Source: JAMHWF01 sp048500255
GTDB taxonomy: Bacteria > Pseudomonadota > Gammaproteobacteria > Burkholderiales > Burkholderiaceae_C
Assembly: GCA_048500255.1 (NCBI GenBank)
Contig: JASNYH010000005.1
Location: 1-64,000 of the forward strand
Length of the DNA: 64,000 nucleotides
Direction: 5' to 3'
Shown here: piece after piece, positions 36,670-46,172 of the stretch
Layout: the number at the start of each line of letters is the position of its first letter
Numbering within the stretch: position 1 is the first letter of the stretch
Position numbers and translations under genes: made by a program
The notes under the pieces: model-generated
The model's input: only the letters and a program-made list of their open reading frames with translations
What the model was told of the DNA's origin: nothing
Database searches by the model: none

Positions 36670-38175
36670 ATGGACCTGCTCAACAACCTGCTGCTCGGCT
36701 TCACGGTCGCGCTGAGCTTCGAGAACCTGGCCTACGCCTTCGGCGGCGCCGTGCTCGGCACGCTGATCGGCGTGCTGCCCGGGCTCGGCCCCGTCGCCAC
36801 GATCGCAATGCTGCTGCCGTCGATCTATGCCCTCGAGCCGACGCCCGCGCTGATCATGCTGGCCGGCATCTACTACGGCTCGCAATACGGCGGCTCGACG
36901 ACGGCCATCCTGATCAACGTGCCGGGCGAATCGGCGTCCGTCGTGACGGCGATCGACGGCTACCAGATGGCGCGGCGCGGCCGCGCCGGCGCGGCGCTCG
37001 CCGCGGCCGGCCTCGGCTCCTTCTTCGCCGGCACGGTGGCGACGATGGTCATCGCGGCGTTCGCGCCGCCGCTCACCGAGCTGGCGTTCAAGTTCGGCCC
37101 GGCCGAGTACTTCTCGCTGATGGTGCTCGGCCTGATCGGCGCGGTGGTGCTGGCGTCGGGCTCGCTGCTCAAGGCGATCGCGATGATCATCCTGGGCCTG
37201 CTGATCGGCCAGATCAACACCGACGTCATCTCGGGCACGCCGCGCTATTCGTTCGACATCCCCGAGCTGACCGACGGCATCGGCTTCGTCGTCATCGCGA
37301 TGGGCGTGTTCGGCTTCGGCGAGATCATCGGCAACCTCGGCAAGCCGGCCGAGCACCGCGAGGTCTTCACCAAGGACGTCAAGGGCCTGTGGCCGACGAA
37401 GGAGGACTTCCGGCAAGCCGCGCCGTCGGTGCTGCGCGGCACGGCGCTCGGCTCGATCCTCGGCGTGCTGCCCGGCGGCGGGGCGCTGCTGTCGTCGTTC
37501 GCGACCTACACGATGGAGAAGAAGCTGGCCGGCGCGAGCGGCCAGTTCGGCAAGGGCGACATCCGTGGCGTCGCCGGCCCGGAGTCGGCCAACAACGCCG
37601 GTGCGCAGACCTCGTTCATCCCGATGCTCACGCTGGGCATCCCGCCCAACCCGGTGATGGCGCTGATGGTCGGCGCGATGACGATCAAGGGCATCCAGCC
37701 CGGGCCTCAGGTGATGACGAGCAACCCGTCGCTGTTCTGGGGCCTGATCGCGTCGATGTGGATCGGCAACCTGATGCTGATCATCCTGAACCTGCCGCTG
37801 ATCGGCATCTGGATCAAGCTGCTGACGGTGCCTTACCGGCTGCTGTATCCGGCCATCATGACGTTCTGCTGCATCGGCCTGTACACGCTCAACAACAACA
37901 ACTTCGACGTCTACATGGCGGCGATCTTCTCGCTCGTCGGCTTCGTGTTCTACAAGCTGAGCTGCGAGCCGGCGCCGCTGCTGCTGGGCTTCATCCTCGG
38001 GCCGATGATGGAGGAGAACCTGCGCCGCGCGCTGCTGCTGTCGCGCGGCGACTGGACGACGTTCGTGACGCGGCCGCTGTCGTCCGGCCTGCTGATCGCG
38101 GCGGCGCTGATGATCGTCGTCGTGATGCTGCCGTCGGTGAAGAAGAAGCGCGAGGAGGCGTTCCAGGAAGAGTGA
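36670..38175 (+). CDS. tctA: Tripartite tricarboxylate transporter, large subunit TctA
   Basis: 501 residues, about 11 helices, the transport subunit of a TTT carrier for carboxylates such as citrate. The glycine-rich VLPGLGPVATIAMLLP near 35, the YYGSQYGGSTTAILINVPGE box near 74 and PGGGALLSSFATY near 262 are signatures of TctA. A terminator hairpin follows. Substrate is not predictable from the membrane subunits alone. Confidence 0.92.
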   Translation: MDLLNNLLLGFTVALSFENLAYAFGGAVLGTLIGVLPGLGPVATIAMLLPSIYALEPTPALIMLAGIYYGSQYGGSTTAILINVPGESASVVTAIDGYQMARRGRAGAALAAAGLGSFFAGTVATMVIAAFAPPLTELAFKFGPAEYFSLMVLGLIGAVVLASGSLLKAIAMIILGLLIGQINTDVISGTPRYSFDIPELTDGIGFVVIAMGVFGFGEIIGNLGKPAEHREVFTKDVKGLWPTKEDFRQAAPSVLRGTALGSILGVLPGGGALLSSFATYTMEKKLAGASGQFGKGDIRGVAGPESANNAGAQTSFIPMLTLGIPPNPVMALMVGAMTIKGIQPGPQVMTSNPSLFWGLIASMWIGNLMLIILNLPLIGIWIKLLTVPYRLLYPAIMTFCCIGLYTLNNNNFDVYMAAIFSLVGFVFYKLSCEPAPLLLGFILGPMMEENLRRALLLSRGDWTTFVTRPLSSGLLIAAALMIVVVMLPSVKKKREEAFQEE

Positions 38176-38197
38176 CCGGGCCAATGCCCGTTCGACG

Positions 38198-38222
38198 GAG
38201 CCGCCCGCGGGCGGCTCTTTCG
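38198..38222 (+). terminator. Rho-independent terminator
   Basis: Perfect 9-bp stem GAGCCGCCC (38198-38206) and GGGCGGCTC (38209-38217), then TTTCGTT, 23 bp after the tctA stop. Ends the tctBA transcript. Confidence 0.85.
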
Positions 38223-38245
38223 TTGGCGGGGCGCACAATGGATCG

Positions 38246-39886
38246 ATGATGAGCAACAACGGATTCGACTTCTTCGACTGGACGCCCCGCCACCCGACGC
38301 CGCGCCTGCCGGTGTTCGGCCGCAACGTCGTCGCGACGTCGCATCCGCTGGCCGCGCAGGCGGGGCTGAAGATGCTCGCTGCCGGCGGCAATGCCGTCGA
38401 CGCTGCGATCGCGGCCGCCGCCGCCATGACGATCGTCGAGCCGGTCAGCAACGGGCTCGGCTCCGACGCCTTCTGCATCCTGTGGGACGGTCAGCGGCTG
38501 CACGGACTCAACGCGTCGGGGCGCGCGCCGGCGGCGTGGACGCCCGAATGGTTCCGCCGGCGTCACGGTGCCGACGCCAACACGCCGCCGCAGCGCGGCT
38601 GGGACAGCATCACCGTGCCCGGTGCGGTGGCCGGCTGGGCCGCGTTGAGCGAGCACTTCGGCAAGCTGCCCTTCGGCGACCTGCTGCAGCCGGCGATCGA
38701 GATCGCCGAGCGCGGCTACGCCGTTCCCTTCGTCGTGGCGCAGAAATGGGCCGCGGCGGCGGCGCTGGCCGAGCTGACCGCGCAGCCGGGCTACGCGCAG
38801 GCCTTCCTGCCGCACGGGCGTGCCCCGCGCGTCGGCGAGCAGTTCCGCTTTCCCGATGCGGCGCGCGCGCTGCGGCGCATCGCCGAGACGCGCGGCGAGG
38901 CGTACTACCGCGGCGAGATCGCCGACGCGATCGCGCGCCATGCGCACGGGCACGGCGCGGCGCTGACGGCGGCCGACCTCGCTGCCTATGCGCCCGAGTG
39001 GGTCGAGCCCATCGCCACCGACTACCGCGGCCACACGCTGCACGAGATCCCGCCCAATGGCCAGGGCATCGCGGCGCTGATCGCGCTGGGCCTGCTGCGC
39101 CGCTTCGACTTGGCTTCGCTGCCGGTCGACTCCGTCGCGTCGCAGCACCTGCAGATCGAGGCGATGAAGCTCGCCTTCGCCGACGTCTACCGCTGGGTCG
39201 CCGAGCCGGCGAGCATGGAGGTCACGCCGGCGCAGATGCTCGACGACGCCTACCTCGCCGAGCGCGCGAAGCTCATCGACCCGCAGCGCGCGCAGGACTG
39301 TGGCGCCGGCAACCCGGCCAAGGGCGGCACGATCTACCTCACCGCCGCCGATGAGCGCGGCATGATGGTCAGCTTCATCCAGAGCAACTACATGGGCTTC
39401 GGCTCGGGCGTCGTCGTGCCGGGCTGGGGCGTCTCGCTGCACAACCGCGGCCACGGCTTCTCGCTCGACGCGGACAGCCCCAACGTCGTCGCCCCGGGCA
39501 AGCGGCCGTTCCACACCATCATTCCTGCGTTCCTGACGAAGGGCGGCGCCGCGCAGATGAGCTTCGGCGTGATGGGCGCCAACATGCAGCCGCAAGGCCA
39601 CGTGCAGACGCTGGTGCGCATGCTCGATCACCGCCAGTCGCCGCAGGCGGCGTGCGACGCGCCGCGCTGGCGCGTCAATGCCGGGCTGTCGCTCAACGTC
39701 GAGGCGGCGATGGACCCGGCCACGGTCGAGGGGTTGGCCGCGCTCGGCCACCGCATCGACGTCATCCAGGACAGCTACCAGGACTTCGGCGCCGGCCAGT
39801 TCATCTGGCGGCTCGGCGATCCGGCCGTCGAGGGTTACGCCGCCGCGAGCGACCCGCGCCGCGACGGCCTCGTGGCCGCGTGGTGA
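38246..39886 (+). CDS. Gamma-glutamyltransferase-family protein, cytoplasmic type
   Basis: 546 residues. The N-terminal AGGNAVDAAIAAAAAMTIVEP (from about 47, given in part) and the LHEIPPNGQG and SFIQSNYMGFGSGVVVPGWG boxes are gamma-glutamyltransferase signatures. The nucleophile of the small subunit is probably Thr in AKGGTIYLTAAD near 355. There is no signal peptide, so it differs from periplasmic Ggt and belongs to the branch acting on unknown gamma-glutamyl or acyl substrates in the cytoplasm. Two adjacent ATGs are possible starts. It lies just after the TctBA terminator. Confidence 0.83.
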   Translation: MMSNNGFDFFDWTPRHPTPRLPVFGRNVVATSHPLAAQAGLKMLAAGGNAVDAAIAAAAAMTIVEPVSNGLGSDAFCILWDGQRLHGLNASGRAPAAWTPEWFRRRHGADANTPPQRGWDSITVPGAVAGWAALSEHFGKLPFGDLLQPAIEIAERGYAVPFVVAQKWAAAAALAELTAQPGYAQAFLPHGRAPRVGEQFRFPDAARALRRIAETRGEAYYRGEIADAIARHAHGHGAALTAADLAAYAPEWVEPIATDYRGHTLHEIPPNGQGIAALIALGLLRRFDLASLPVDSVASQHLQIEAMKLAFADVYRWVAEPASMEVTPAQMLDDAYLAERAKLIDPQRAQDCGAGNPAKGGTIYLTAADERGMMVSFIQSNYMGFGSGVVVPGWGVSLHNRGHGFSLDADSPNVVAPGKRPFHTIIPAFLTKGGAAQMSFGVMGANMQPQGHVQTLVRMLDHRQSPQAACDAPRWRVNAGLSLNVEAAMDPATVEGLAALGHRIDVIQDSYQDFGAGQFIWRLGDPAVEGYAAASDPRRDGLVAAW

Positions 39887-39890
39887 TGGA

Positions 39891-39970
39891 CGGCACCCCG
39901 CTCGCCGGGTACGGCGAGCGACCCGCCGAGCGGGTCGGGCCTTGCTTGGGAGCGGCCCGGCGCGGCGGCC
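39891..39970. repeat. GC-rich dispersed repeat, copy B (inverted)
   Basis: On the minus strand it matches copy A: GGGCCGCTCCCAAGCAAGG, then a short hairpin, then CGCCGTACCCGGCGAGCGG. It fills the gap between the convergent gamma-glutamyltransferase and LysR 3' ends, as copy A fills a convergent gap. Confidence 0.8.
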
Positions 39971-39980
39971 GGTGCGCGCC

Positions 39981-40937
39981 TCAGATCGAACGGCGTGGTT
40001 TGCGGCGCCGCTCGGTGACCGGATAGGGCACGAGCTGCTGGATCAGCTCGGCGCCCTCGGCGAGCAGGAAATCCTTGAACGCCTGCGCCACCGGCGGCAG
40101 GCGCTTGTTGCGCCGGTGCACGACGTACCAGTGCAGCATCGCCGGGAAGCCCTGCACGTCGAGCACGGCCAGCGTGCCGGCGCGCAGCTCGGCGCTGACG
40201 GTGTGCGCCGAGAGGAAGCTGATGCCCATGCCGGCCATCACGGCCTGCTTGATCGTCTCGGTGCTCTTGATCTCCATCGCCACCTTGATGTGGCGGAAGT
40301 GTGCGCCGAAGCCGTCTTCCATCGACGCCAGCGTGTCGGAGCCCTTTTCGCGCACGACGAAAGGCTCGCGCAGCAGCACCTCGAGCGGGATCGAGCGCCG
40401 GCCGACCAGCGGATGGTCGGGCCCGGCGACGATGACGTAGGGGTGCGGCGCGAACACCTCGGCCACCGTGTCGGCGTCGGCCGGCGGGCGCACCATGACG
40501 GCGAGGTCGGTCAGGTTGTCGTACAGCTGGCCGAGCAGCTCCTTGCGGTTGTGCACCGAGAGATTGAGCGTCACGCCGCGGTGGCGGCGCGCGAACTCGA
40601 CGAGCAGGCGCGGGAAGAAGTAGTCGCCCGCACTGATCACGGCGACGTTGAGCTTGCCGCCGGGGATGCCCCGGAACTGCGTCATCGCCTCGTCGGCGTC
40701 GCGGAACTGCTGGATGATCAGCCGGCTGTGGTGCAGCAGCTCGGTGCCAGCGGGCGTGAGGTAGATCTTCTTGCCGAGCTGCTCGAACAGCGCCAGCCCG
40801 ACGTGCTGCTCCAGCGTCTTGACCTGCGTCGAGACCGCGGGCTGCGTCAGGTGCAGCTCTTCGGCGGCGCGCGAATAGCTCGCCAGCCGGGCGACGGTCT
40901 CGAATACTTTCAGCTGACGCAACGTGGCGTTTCTCAT
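39981..40937 (-). CDS. LysR-family transcriptional regulator
   Basis: 318 residues. The helix-turn-helix is at about 18-40 (YSRAAEELHLTQPAVSTQVK), followed by a co-inducer-binding domain from about 92. Close to the CbbR/CysB-like branch by the LTPAGTELLHHSR and IPGGKLNVAVIS features. Divergent from the 41100-43257 operon, with 163 bp between, which is the usual arrangement for control of neighbours and itself. The ligand is unknown. Confidence 0.88.
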   Translation of the reverse strand: MRNATLRQLKVFETVARLASYSRAAEELHLTQPAVSTQVKTLEQHVGLALFEQLGKKIYLTPAGTELLHHSRLIIQQFRDADEAMTQFRGIPGGKLNVAVISAGDYFFPRLLVEFARRHRGVTLNLSVHNRKELLGQLYDNLTDLAVMVRPPADADTVAEVFAPHPYVIVAGPDHPLVGRRSIPLEVLLREPFVVREKGSDTLASMEDGFGAHFRHIKVAMEIKSTETIKQAVMAGMGISFLSAHTVSAELRAGTLAVLDVQGFPAMLHWYVVHRRNKRLPPVAQAFKDFLLAEGAELIQQLVPYPVTERRRKPRRSI

Positions 40938-40950
40938 CGCGCGGACTGCA

Positions 40951-40965
40951 TTCCGTGTTGCGGAA
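40951..40965. promoter_or_regulatory. Possible LysR operator, TTCCG-N5-CGGAA
   Basis: TTCCGTGTTGCGGAA is a perfect inverted repeat in the LysR-41100 intergenic region, 14 bp upstream of the lysR start. It has the T-Nx-A shape of LysR recognition sites. Binding is inference. Confidence 0.5.
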
Positions 40966-41099
40966 ATATAAATGATCGTGGATGGTCTGGATCAAATACT
41001 TTCACTGTCATTTAATTGCGCCCCCACTTATGCTGGCTTCACGCCGGGTTGGGCGAATCCGGCGCAAGAGGACGAGACCGATCCAAAGGAGTCACGGCC

Positions 41100-41429
41100 A
41101 TGCGCAACCCCTCCAACGAGACCTCATCGAGCCCCGACCGGACTGCCGAAGTGCAACTCGCGGCCTACAACGCGGCCTTCCACGAGCTGGGCCTGAACTG
41201 GTACTGGGATCTGCCGACGTGGCGCGTCCTGCAGCTGCCGGCCGGCGACAAAGCCGGCCCGGTGGGTCGCTACCTGGCGACGATGCAGCCGCACCTGCTC
41301 AGGGCCTACGACGCCGACTTCCTCGTCGACGCGATCGAGACGGCGAAGGCGCGCTGCTGGGACGCCGCCTGCCAGTGCCATCAACCTGCCGACTGGGCCG
41401 AGATCCAGCGCGGCGACACCGGTTTCTAG
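41100..41429 (+). CDS. Small protein of unknown function upstream of FAH-family gene
   Basis: 109 residues, no known domain. The ATG follows AAAGGAG. It has NAAFHELGLNWYWDLPTWRVL (recognised only as hydrophobic-aromatic) and an end with CWDAACQCH, three cysteines and a histidine that could bind a metal. It is the first gene of a three-gene unit facing the LysR regulator, 31 bp before the next gene. Role unknown. Confidence 0.6.
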   Translation: MRNPSNETSSSPDRTAEVQLAAYNAAFHELGLNWYWDLPTWRVLQLPAGDKAGPVGRYLATMQPHLLRAYDADFLVDAIETAKARCWDAACQCHQPADWAEIQRGDTGF

Positions 41430-41460
41430 ACACACCGTCAACGAAGGAGTCGTATTCATC

Positions 41461-42225
41461 ATGGCGCACTGGATCCGCTACACGCATGCCGGGGTCGTCG
41501 GCTTCGGCACGCTCGAGGGCGAGACGGTGCACGCGCACCGCGGCGACCTGTTCGCGGGCGCCGAGCCGACCGGCGAGACGCTGCCGCTGGCGGCCGTCAA
41601 GCTGCTCGCGCCGGCGCAGCCGAGCAAGATCGTCGCGCTGTGGAACAACTTCAAGGCGCTGGGCGACAAGCTCGGCCTCGCCGAGCCGCCCGAGCTGCTG
41701 TACTTCATCAAGTCGCCCAACTCCTATCTCGATCCGGGCGAAGTGATCCGCAAGCCCGCCGGCGCGGCCAAGGTCGTGTTCGAGGGCGAGCTCGGCATCG
41801 TGATCGGCCGGCGCTGCAAGGATGCCGACGAGGCCGAGGCCGAGCGCTGCATCTTCGGCTACACCTGCGCCAACGACGTGACGGCCGCCGACGTGCTCAA
41901 CCGCGACGCCTCGTTCGCGCAGTGGACGCGCGCCAAGGGCTACGACACCTTCTGTCCCTTCGGGCCGGCGATCGCCACCGGGCTCGATCCGGCGACGCTG
42001 CGCGTGCGCACGACGCTCAACGGCGACGTGCGCCAGGACTATCCGATCGCCGACATGCGCTACACGACGCGCCAGATCGTGAGCATGCTCTCGCGCGACA
42101 TGACGCTGCTGCCCGGCGACATCGTGCTCGTCGGCACCTCGGTCGGCGTCGGCTCGATGAAGCCCGACAGCACGATCGACGTCGAGATCGACGGCATCGG
42201 CAGGCTCAGCAACCGGTTCGCATAG
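41461..42225 (+). CDS. Fumarylacetoacetate hydrolase family protein
   Basis: 254 residues, one FAH domain. Metal ligands appear as FEGELGIVIGRR near 102 and TCANDVTAAD near 136, and TYAR-like RYTTRQIV near 200 completes the site; GTSVGVGSMKPD near 223 is the family ending. Members hydrolyse or decarboxylate acylpyruvates and oxaloacetate. The exact substrate is not known; the adjoining reductase suggests a keto-acid pathway. Confidence 0.85.
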   Translation: MAHWIRYTHAGVVGFGTLEGETVHAHRGDLFAGAEPTGETLPLAAVKLLAPAQPSKIVALWNNFKALGDKLGLAEPPELLYFIKSPNSYLDPGEVIRKPAGAAKVVFEGELGIVIGRRCKDADEAEAERCIFGYTCANDVTAADVLNRDASFAQWTRAKGYDTFCPFGPAIATGLDPATLRVRTTLNGDVRQDYPIADMRYTTRQIVSMLSRDMTLLPGDIVLVGTSVGVGSMKPDSTIDVEIDGIGRLSNRFA

Positions 42226-42246
42226 TCCTCGAAGGGAGTTCGTTGT

Positions 42247-43257
42247 ATGAAGATCGCAATCATCGGTGCCGGCGCCATCGGCGGCTACGTCGGCGCCAAG
42301 CTGGCCCTCGCGGGCGAGGACGTCACGTTCCTCGTGCGCGGCGCCAACCTGGAGGCCATTCGCAGCAACGGCGTCAAGCTCATCATGGCCGACGGCGCCG
42401 AGCTCGAGGCGCGCGACGTGCGCGCCACCGACGACTACGCCAAGGCCGGCGTGCAGGACGTCGTCATCCTCGCGGTGAAGGCGCATCAGGTCGAGGCCGT
42501 GGCCGACAAGCTGCCCGCGCTGATCGGCCCCGAGACGGTGATCGTGACGATGCAGAACGGCATCCCGTTCTGGTACTTCCGCCGCCACGGCGGCGAATAC
42601 GAGGGCCGCACCGTCGAGTCCGTCGACCCCGAAGGCACGCTGGCCGCGCGCATCCCGGCCGACCGCATCCTCGGCTGCGTCGTCTATCCGGCGTCGGAGC
42701 TGGTGGCGCCGGGCGTCGTGCGCCACATCGAGGGCGACCGCTTCCCGCTCGGCGAGCTCGACGGCCGCACGACGGAGCGCGTGCAGCGCGTGTCGGCGTG
42801 CTTCACGCATGCGGGCTTCAAGTCGCCGGTGCTCGACAACATCCGCGCCGAGATCTGGCTCAAGCTGTGGGGCAACCTGACGTTCAACCCGATCAGCAGC
42901 CTGGCCCACGCCACGCTGGTCGACATCTGTCAGCATCCGCTGACGCGCGAGCTGGCGGCGAACATGATGCGCGAGGCGCAGGCCGTCGCGAACAAGCTCG
43001 GCATCGAGTTCCGCGTCTCGCTCGAGAAGCGCATCGCCGGCGCCGAGAAGGTCGGCAAGCACAAGACGTCGATGCTGCAGGACATCGAGGCCGGCCGCGC
43101 GCCCGAGATCGACGCGCTCGTCGGCTCGGTGGTCGAGCTCGGCCGCCTGACCGGCACGCCGACGCCGCACATCGACGCGGTCTACGCGCTGGTGAAGCTG
43201 CTGTCGCGCACGATGGAGGAGGAGCGGGGGCAGGTGAGGATGACGGCGCTGGCGTAG
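42247..43257 (+). CDS. 2-dehydropantoate 2-reductase family protein
   Basis: 336 residues. N-terminal NADP-binding GAGAIGGYVGAKLA at residue 7 and the ketopantoate reductase C-terminal domain with the active-site lysine region EIWLKLWGNLTFNP near 199. The family includes PanE, which makes pantoate for CoA, but many paralogues reduce other 2-keto acids. As it follows a fumarylacetoacetate-hydrolase gene under a LysR regulator, a catabolic role is as likely as vitamin synthesis. Confidence 0.82.
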   Translation: MKIAIIGAGAIGGYVGAKLALAGEDVTFLVRGANLEAIRSNGVKLIMADGAELEARDVRATDDYAKAGVQDVVILAVKAHQVEAVADKLPALIGPETVIVTMQNGIPFWYFRRHGGEYEGRTVESVDPEGTLAARIPADRILGCVVYPASELVAPGVVRHIEGDRFPLGELDGRTTERVQRVSACFTHAGFKSPVLDNIRAEIWLKLWGNLTFNPISSLAHATLVDICQHPLTRELAANMMREAQAVANKLGIEFRVSLEKRIAGAEKVGKHKTSMLQDIEAGRAPEIDALVGSVVELGRLTGTPTPHIDAVYALVKLLSRTMEEERGQVRMTALA

Positions 43258-43328
43258 AGCGCGTCGCCCTGCATCGGCCCTTCCGCGCGGCCGAGCCCGC
43301 CGGGGCACGCCGCGTGACTCTCGTGCCT

Positions 43329-46172
43329 TCAGCCCGGAAGCGCCGGCGCCCGCTCGAGCGCCTGCCCGCCGCCGTAGCTGCCCTGCACCGGCGTCGGCCC
43401 GCCGGGCGTGACGCGCACGGCGCAGTACTTGAACTCGGGGATCTTGCCGTAGGGGTCGAGCGCCGCGTTGGTCAGGCGGTTGATCGCCGCCTCGTAGTAG
43501 CAGAAGGGCACGAACACGGCGCCGCGCGGCGTGCCGTCGTCGGCGCGCGCATAGAGCGAGACGGTGCCGCGGCGCGACTCGATCGTGATCACGCCGCCCG
43601 GGCGCACGCCGAGCGACTCGAGGTCGAGCGGGTGCACCAGCGCCGTCGGATCGGGCTCGATGGCGTCGAGCATCGAAGCGCGGCGCGTCATGCTGCCGGT
43701 GTGCCAGTGCTCGAGCTGGCGACCCGTGATCAGCACCATCGGGTAGTCGGCGTCGGGCCGCTCGTCGGCCGGGATGATGTCGGCCGGCACGAAGCGCGCA
43801 CGGCCCGTGTCGCGCGGGAAGTCGTCGACGAACACGACGGGCTCGCCCGGGTCGCCCTCGTGGCGGCACGGATAGGTGACGGCATGCTCGCGCTCGAGCC
43901 GCTCCCACGTGATGCCGCCGATGCTCGGCATCGCGCGGCGCATCTCGTCGAACACCTCCGACACGTGGCCGTAGTTCCACGGCAGGCCGACGCGGCGCGC
44001 GATCTCCTGCAGGATCCACAGATCCTGGCGCGCATCGCCCGGTGGGTCGATCGCCTGGCGGCCGATCTGCACCAGCCGGTCCGTGTTCGTGAAGCTGCCC
44101 GTCTTCTCGGGGAAGGCGCTCGCCGGCAGGATCACGTCGGCCAGATAGGCCGTCTCGGTGAGGAAGATGTCCTGCACCACGAGGTGGTCGAGCGCGGCGA
44201 GCGCCTCGCGCGCGTGGTTGGCGTCGGGGTCCGACATCGCCGGGTTCTCGCCCATGATGTACATCCCCCGCACGTCGCCGTGCAGGATGGCGTGCATCGT
44301 CTCGACGACGGTGAGCCCCGGCTGGTCGTCGAGCGTGCCGGCGGGCAGCCCCCAGGCCTGCTCGAAGTGGACGCGCGATTCCGCCTTGGTCACGTGCTGG
44401 TAGTCGGGCAGCATCATCGGGATCAGCCCGGCGTCGGAGGCACCCTGCACGTTGTTCTGGCCGCGCAGCGGATGCAGGCCGGTGCCGGGGCGGCCGATCT
44501 GGCCCGTCATCAGCGCCAGCGCGATCAGGCAGCGCGCGTTGTCGGTGCCGTGCACGTGCTGCGACACGCCCATGCCCCACAGGATCATCGACGCCTTCGA
44601 CGTGGCATACAGCCGCGCCACGTAGCGGATCGTCTCGGCGTCGATGCCGCAGATCGGCGCCATCGCTTCGGGCGAATAGCCCTCGACGTTCTTGCGCAGC
44701 TCGTCGTAGCCGATCGTGCGCCCGGCGATGAACTGCTCGTCGACCAGGCCCTCGGCGACGATGACGTGCATCATCGCGTTGAGCAGCGCGACGTCGGTGT
44801 CGGCCTTGAACTGCAGGTAGCGGTGCGCGGAGCGCGCGAGGTCGGAGCGGCGCGGGTCGCACACGACGAGCTTCATGCCGGCCTTGGCGGCGTTCTTGAT
44901 CCACGTCGCCGCGACGGGATGGTTCACCGTCGGGTTGGCGCCGATCACGACGACGACCTCGGCCTGGGTCACGTCCATCACGGGGTTGGACACGGCACCC
45001 GAGCCGATGCCCTCGAGCAGTGCGGCGACCGACGACGCATGGCACAGCCGCGTGCAGTGGTCGACGTTGTTGCTGCGAAAGCCGGTGCGCACCAGCTTCT
45101 GGAACAGGTAGGCCTCTTCGTTGCTGCCCTTGGCCGAGCCGAAGCCGGCGAGCGCCTTGCGGCCGTGTTCGTCGCGGATGGCGCGCAGGCCGCCGCCGGC
45201 GACGTCGAGCGCCTCCTCCCACGTCGCCTCGCGGAACACCTGCGCGAGCTGCGTCGGGTCCATCGTGAAGTCGCCCGTCTTCTTCGGCGCGTCCTTGCGG
45301 CGGATCAGCGGCTTGGTCAGCCGCTGCGGGTGGTGCGCATAGTCGAAGCCGTAGCGCCCCTTGACGCACAGCCGCCCGCGGTTGGCGGGGCCGTCGCGGC
45401 CCTCGACCCAGAGGATCTTGTTGTCCTTGACGTTGTACGTGAGCTGACAGCCGACGCCGCAATAGGGGCAGACGGAGGCGACCTGCTTGTCGGGTACGGC
45501 GAGCGCCACGTCGCGCGCCGGCATCAACGCGCCGGTGGGGCAGGCCTGCACGCATTCGCCGCAGGCCACGCAGGTGGACGCGCCCATCGGGTCGTCCATG
45601 TCGAACACGATCTTGGCGTGCTCGCCGCGAAAGGCGAGGCCGATCACGTCGTTGACCTGCTCGTCGCGGCAGGCTCGCAGGCAGCGCGTGCACTGGATGC
45701 AGGCGTCGAGCCGCACGGCCATCGCCGGATGCGAGAGATCGGGCGCGATCTCCTCGCGCGGCGCGAAGCGCGGCTTGCCGACGCCCAGCTTCGCGGCCCA
45801 CTCGTCGACTTCGTTGTGGCGCGTGGTGGCGGCCTCGGGCATGTCGGACTGCAGCAGCTCGAGCACCAGCTTCTGCGAGCGGCGCGCGCGCTCGCTGTCC
45901 GTCGTCACTTTCATGCCGGGCGTCGGCGCGCGGCAGCACGACGGCGCCAGCGTGCGCTCGCCGGCGATCTCGACGACGCAGGCGCGGCAGTTGCCCACCG
46001 CCTCGAAGCCCGGCTTGTAGCAAAGGCGCGGAATCTCGACGCCGAGCCGGTCGGCCACTTCGATCAGCGTCTCGCCGGCGCGCGCCTGCACTTCGTGGCC
46101 GTCGAGCGTGAAGCCCACCGTCGGCGCGGCGTCGTCGAGGCCGGCCGATTCGTTGCGGGTGATCGCATTCAT
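43329..46172 (-). CDS. NAD-linked formate dehydrogenase, alpha (catalytic) subunit
   Basis: 947 residues. It oxidises formate to CO2 at a molybdenum-bis-MGD centre. N-terminal 2Fe-2S ferredoxin-like domain (about residues 50-80, CxxC pattern in NCRACVVE), two 4Fe-4S clusters in CIQCTRCLRAC and CVACGECVQACP, another in CPYCGVGC, and the substrate cysteine in NVDHCTRLCHASS, where E. coli FdhF has selenocysteine. Cys in place of Sec is normal for NAD-linked enzymes. Start overlaps the beta-subunit stop (ATGA). No FdsD or FdhD partner gene follows here; they may be elsewhere. Confidence 0.92.
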   Translation of the reverse strand: MNAITRNESAGLDDAAPTVGFTLDGHEVQARAGETLIEVADRLGVEIPRLCYKPGFEAVGNCRACVVEIAGERTLAPSCCRAPTPGMKVTTDSERARRSQKLVLELLQSDMPEAATTRHNEVDEWAAKLGVGKPRFAPREEIAPDLSHPAMAVRLDACIQCTRCLRACRDEQVNDVIGLAFRGEHAKIVFDMDDPMGASTCVACGECVQACPTGALMPARDVALAVPDKQVASVCPYCGVGCQLTYNVKDNKILWVEGRDGPANRGRLCVKGRYGFDYAHHPQRLTKPLIRRKDAPKKTGDFTMDPTQLAQVFREATWEEALDVAGGGLRAIRDEHGRKALAGFGSAKGSNEEAYLFQKLVRTGFRSNNVDHCTRLCHASSVAALLEGIGSGAVSNPVMDVTQAEVVVVIGANPTVNHPVAATWIKNAAKAGMKLVVCDPRRSDLARSAHRYLQFKADTDVALLNAMMHVIVAEGLVDEQFIAGRTIGYDELRKNVEGYSPEAMAPICGIDAETIRYVARLYATSKASMILWGMGVSQHVHGTDNARCLIALALMTGQIGRPGTGLHPLRGQNNVQGASDAGLIPMMLPDYQHVTKAESRVHFEQAWGLPAGTLDDQPGLTVVETMHAILHGDVRGMYIMGENPAMSDPDANHAREALAALDHLVVQDIFLTETAYLADVILPASAFPEKTGSFTNTDRLVQIGRQAIDPPGDARQDLWILQEIARRVGLPWNYGHVSEVFDEMRRAMPSIGGITWERLEREHAVTYPCRHEGDPGEPVVFVDDFPRDTGRARFVPADIIPADERPDADYPMVLITGRQLEHWHTGSMTRRASMLDAIEPDPTALVHPLDLESLGVRPGGVITIESRRGTVSLYARADDGTPRGAVFVPFCYYEAAINRLTNAALDPYGKIPEFKYCAVRVTPGGPTPVQGSYGGGQALERAPALPG

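Noticed and set aside
43265..43328. A promoter or gene between the ketopantoate-reductase-like gene and fdhA
   Set aside because: The two genes converge; only about 70 bases, no open frame and no clear terminator.
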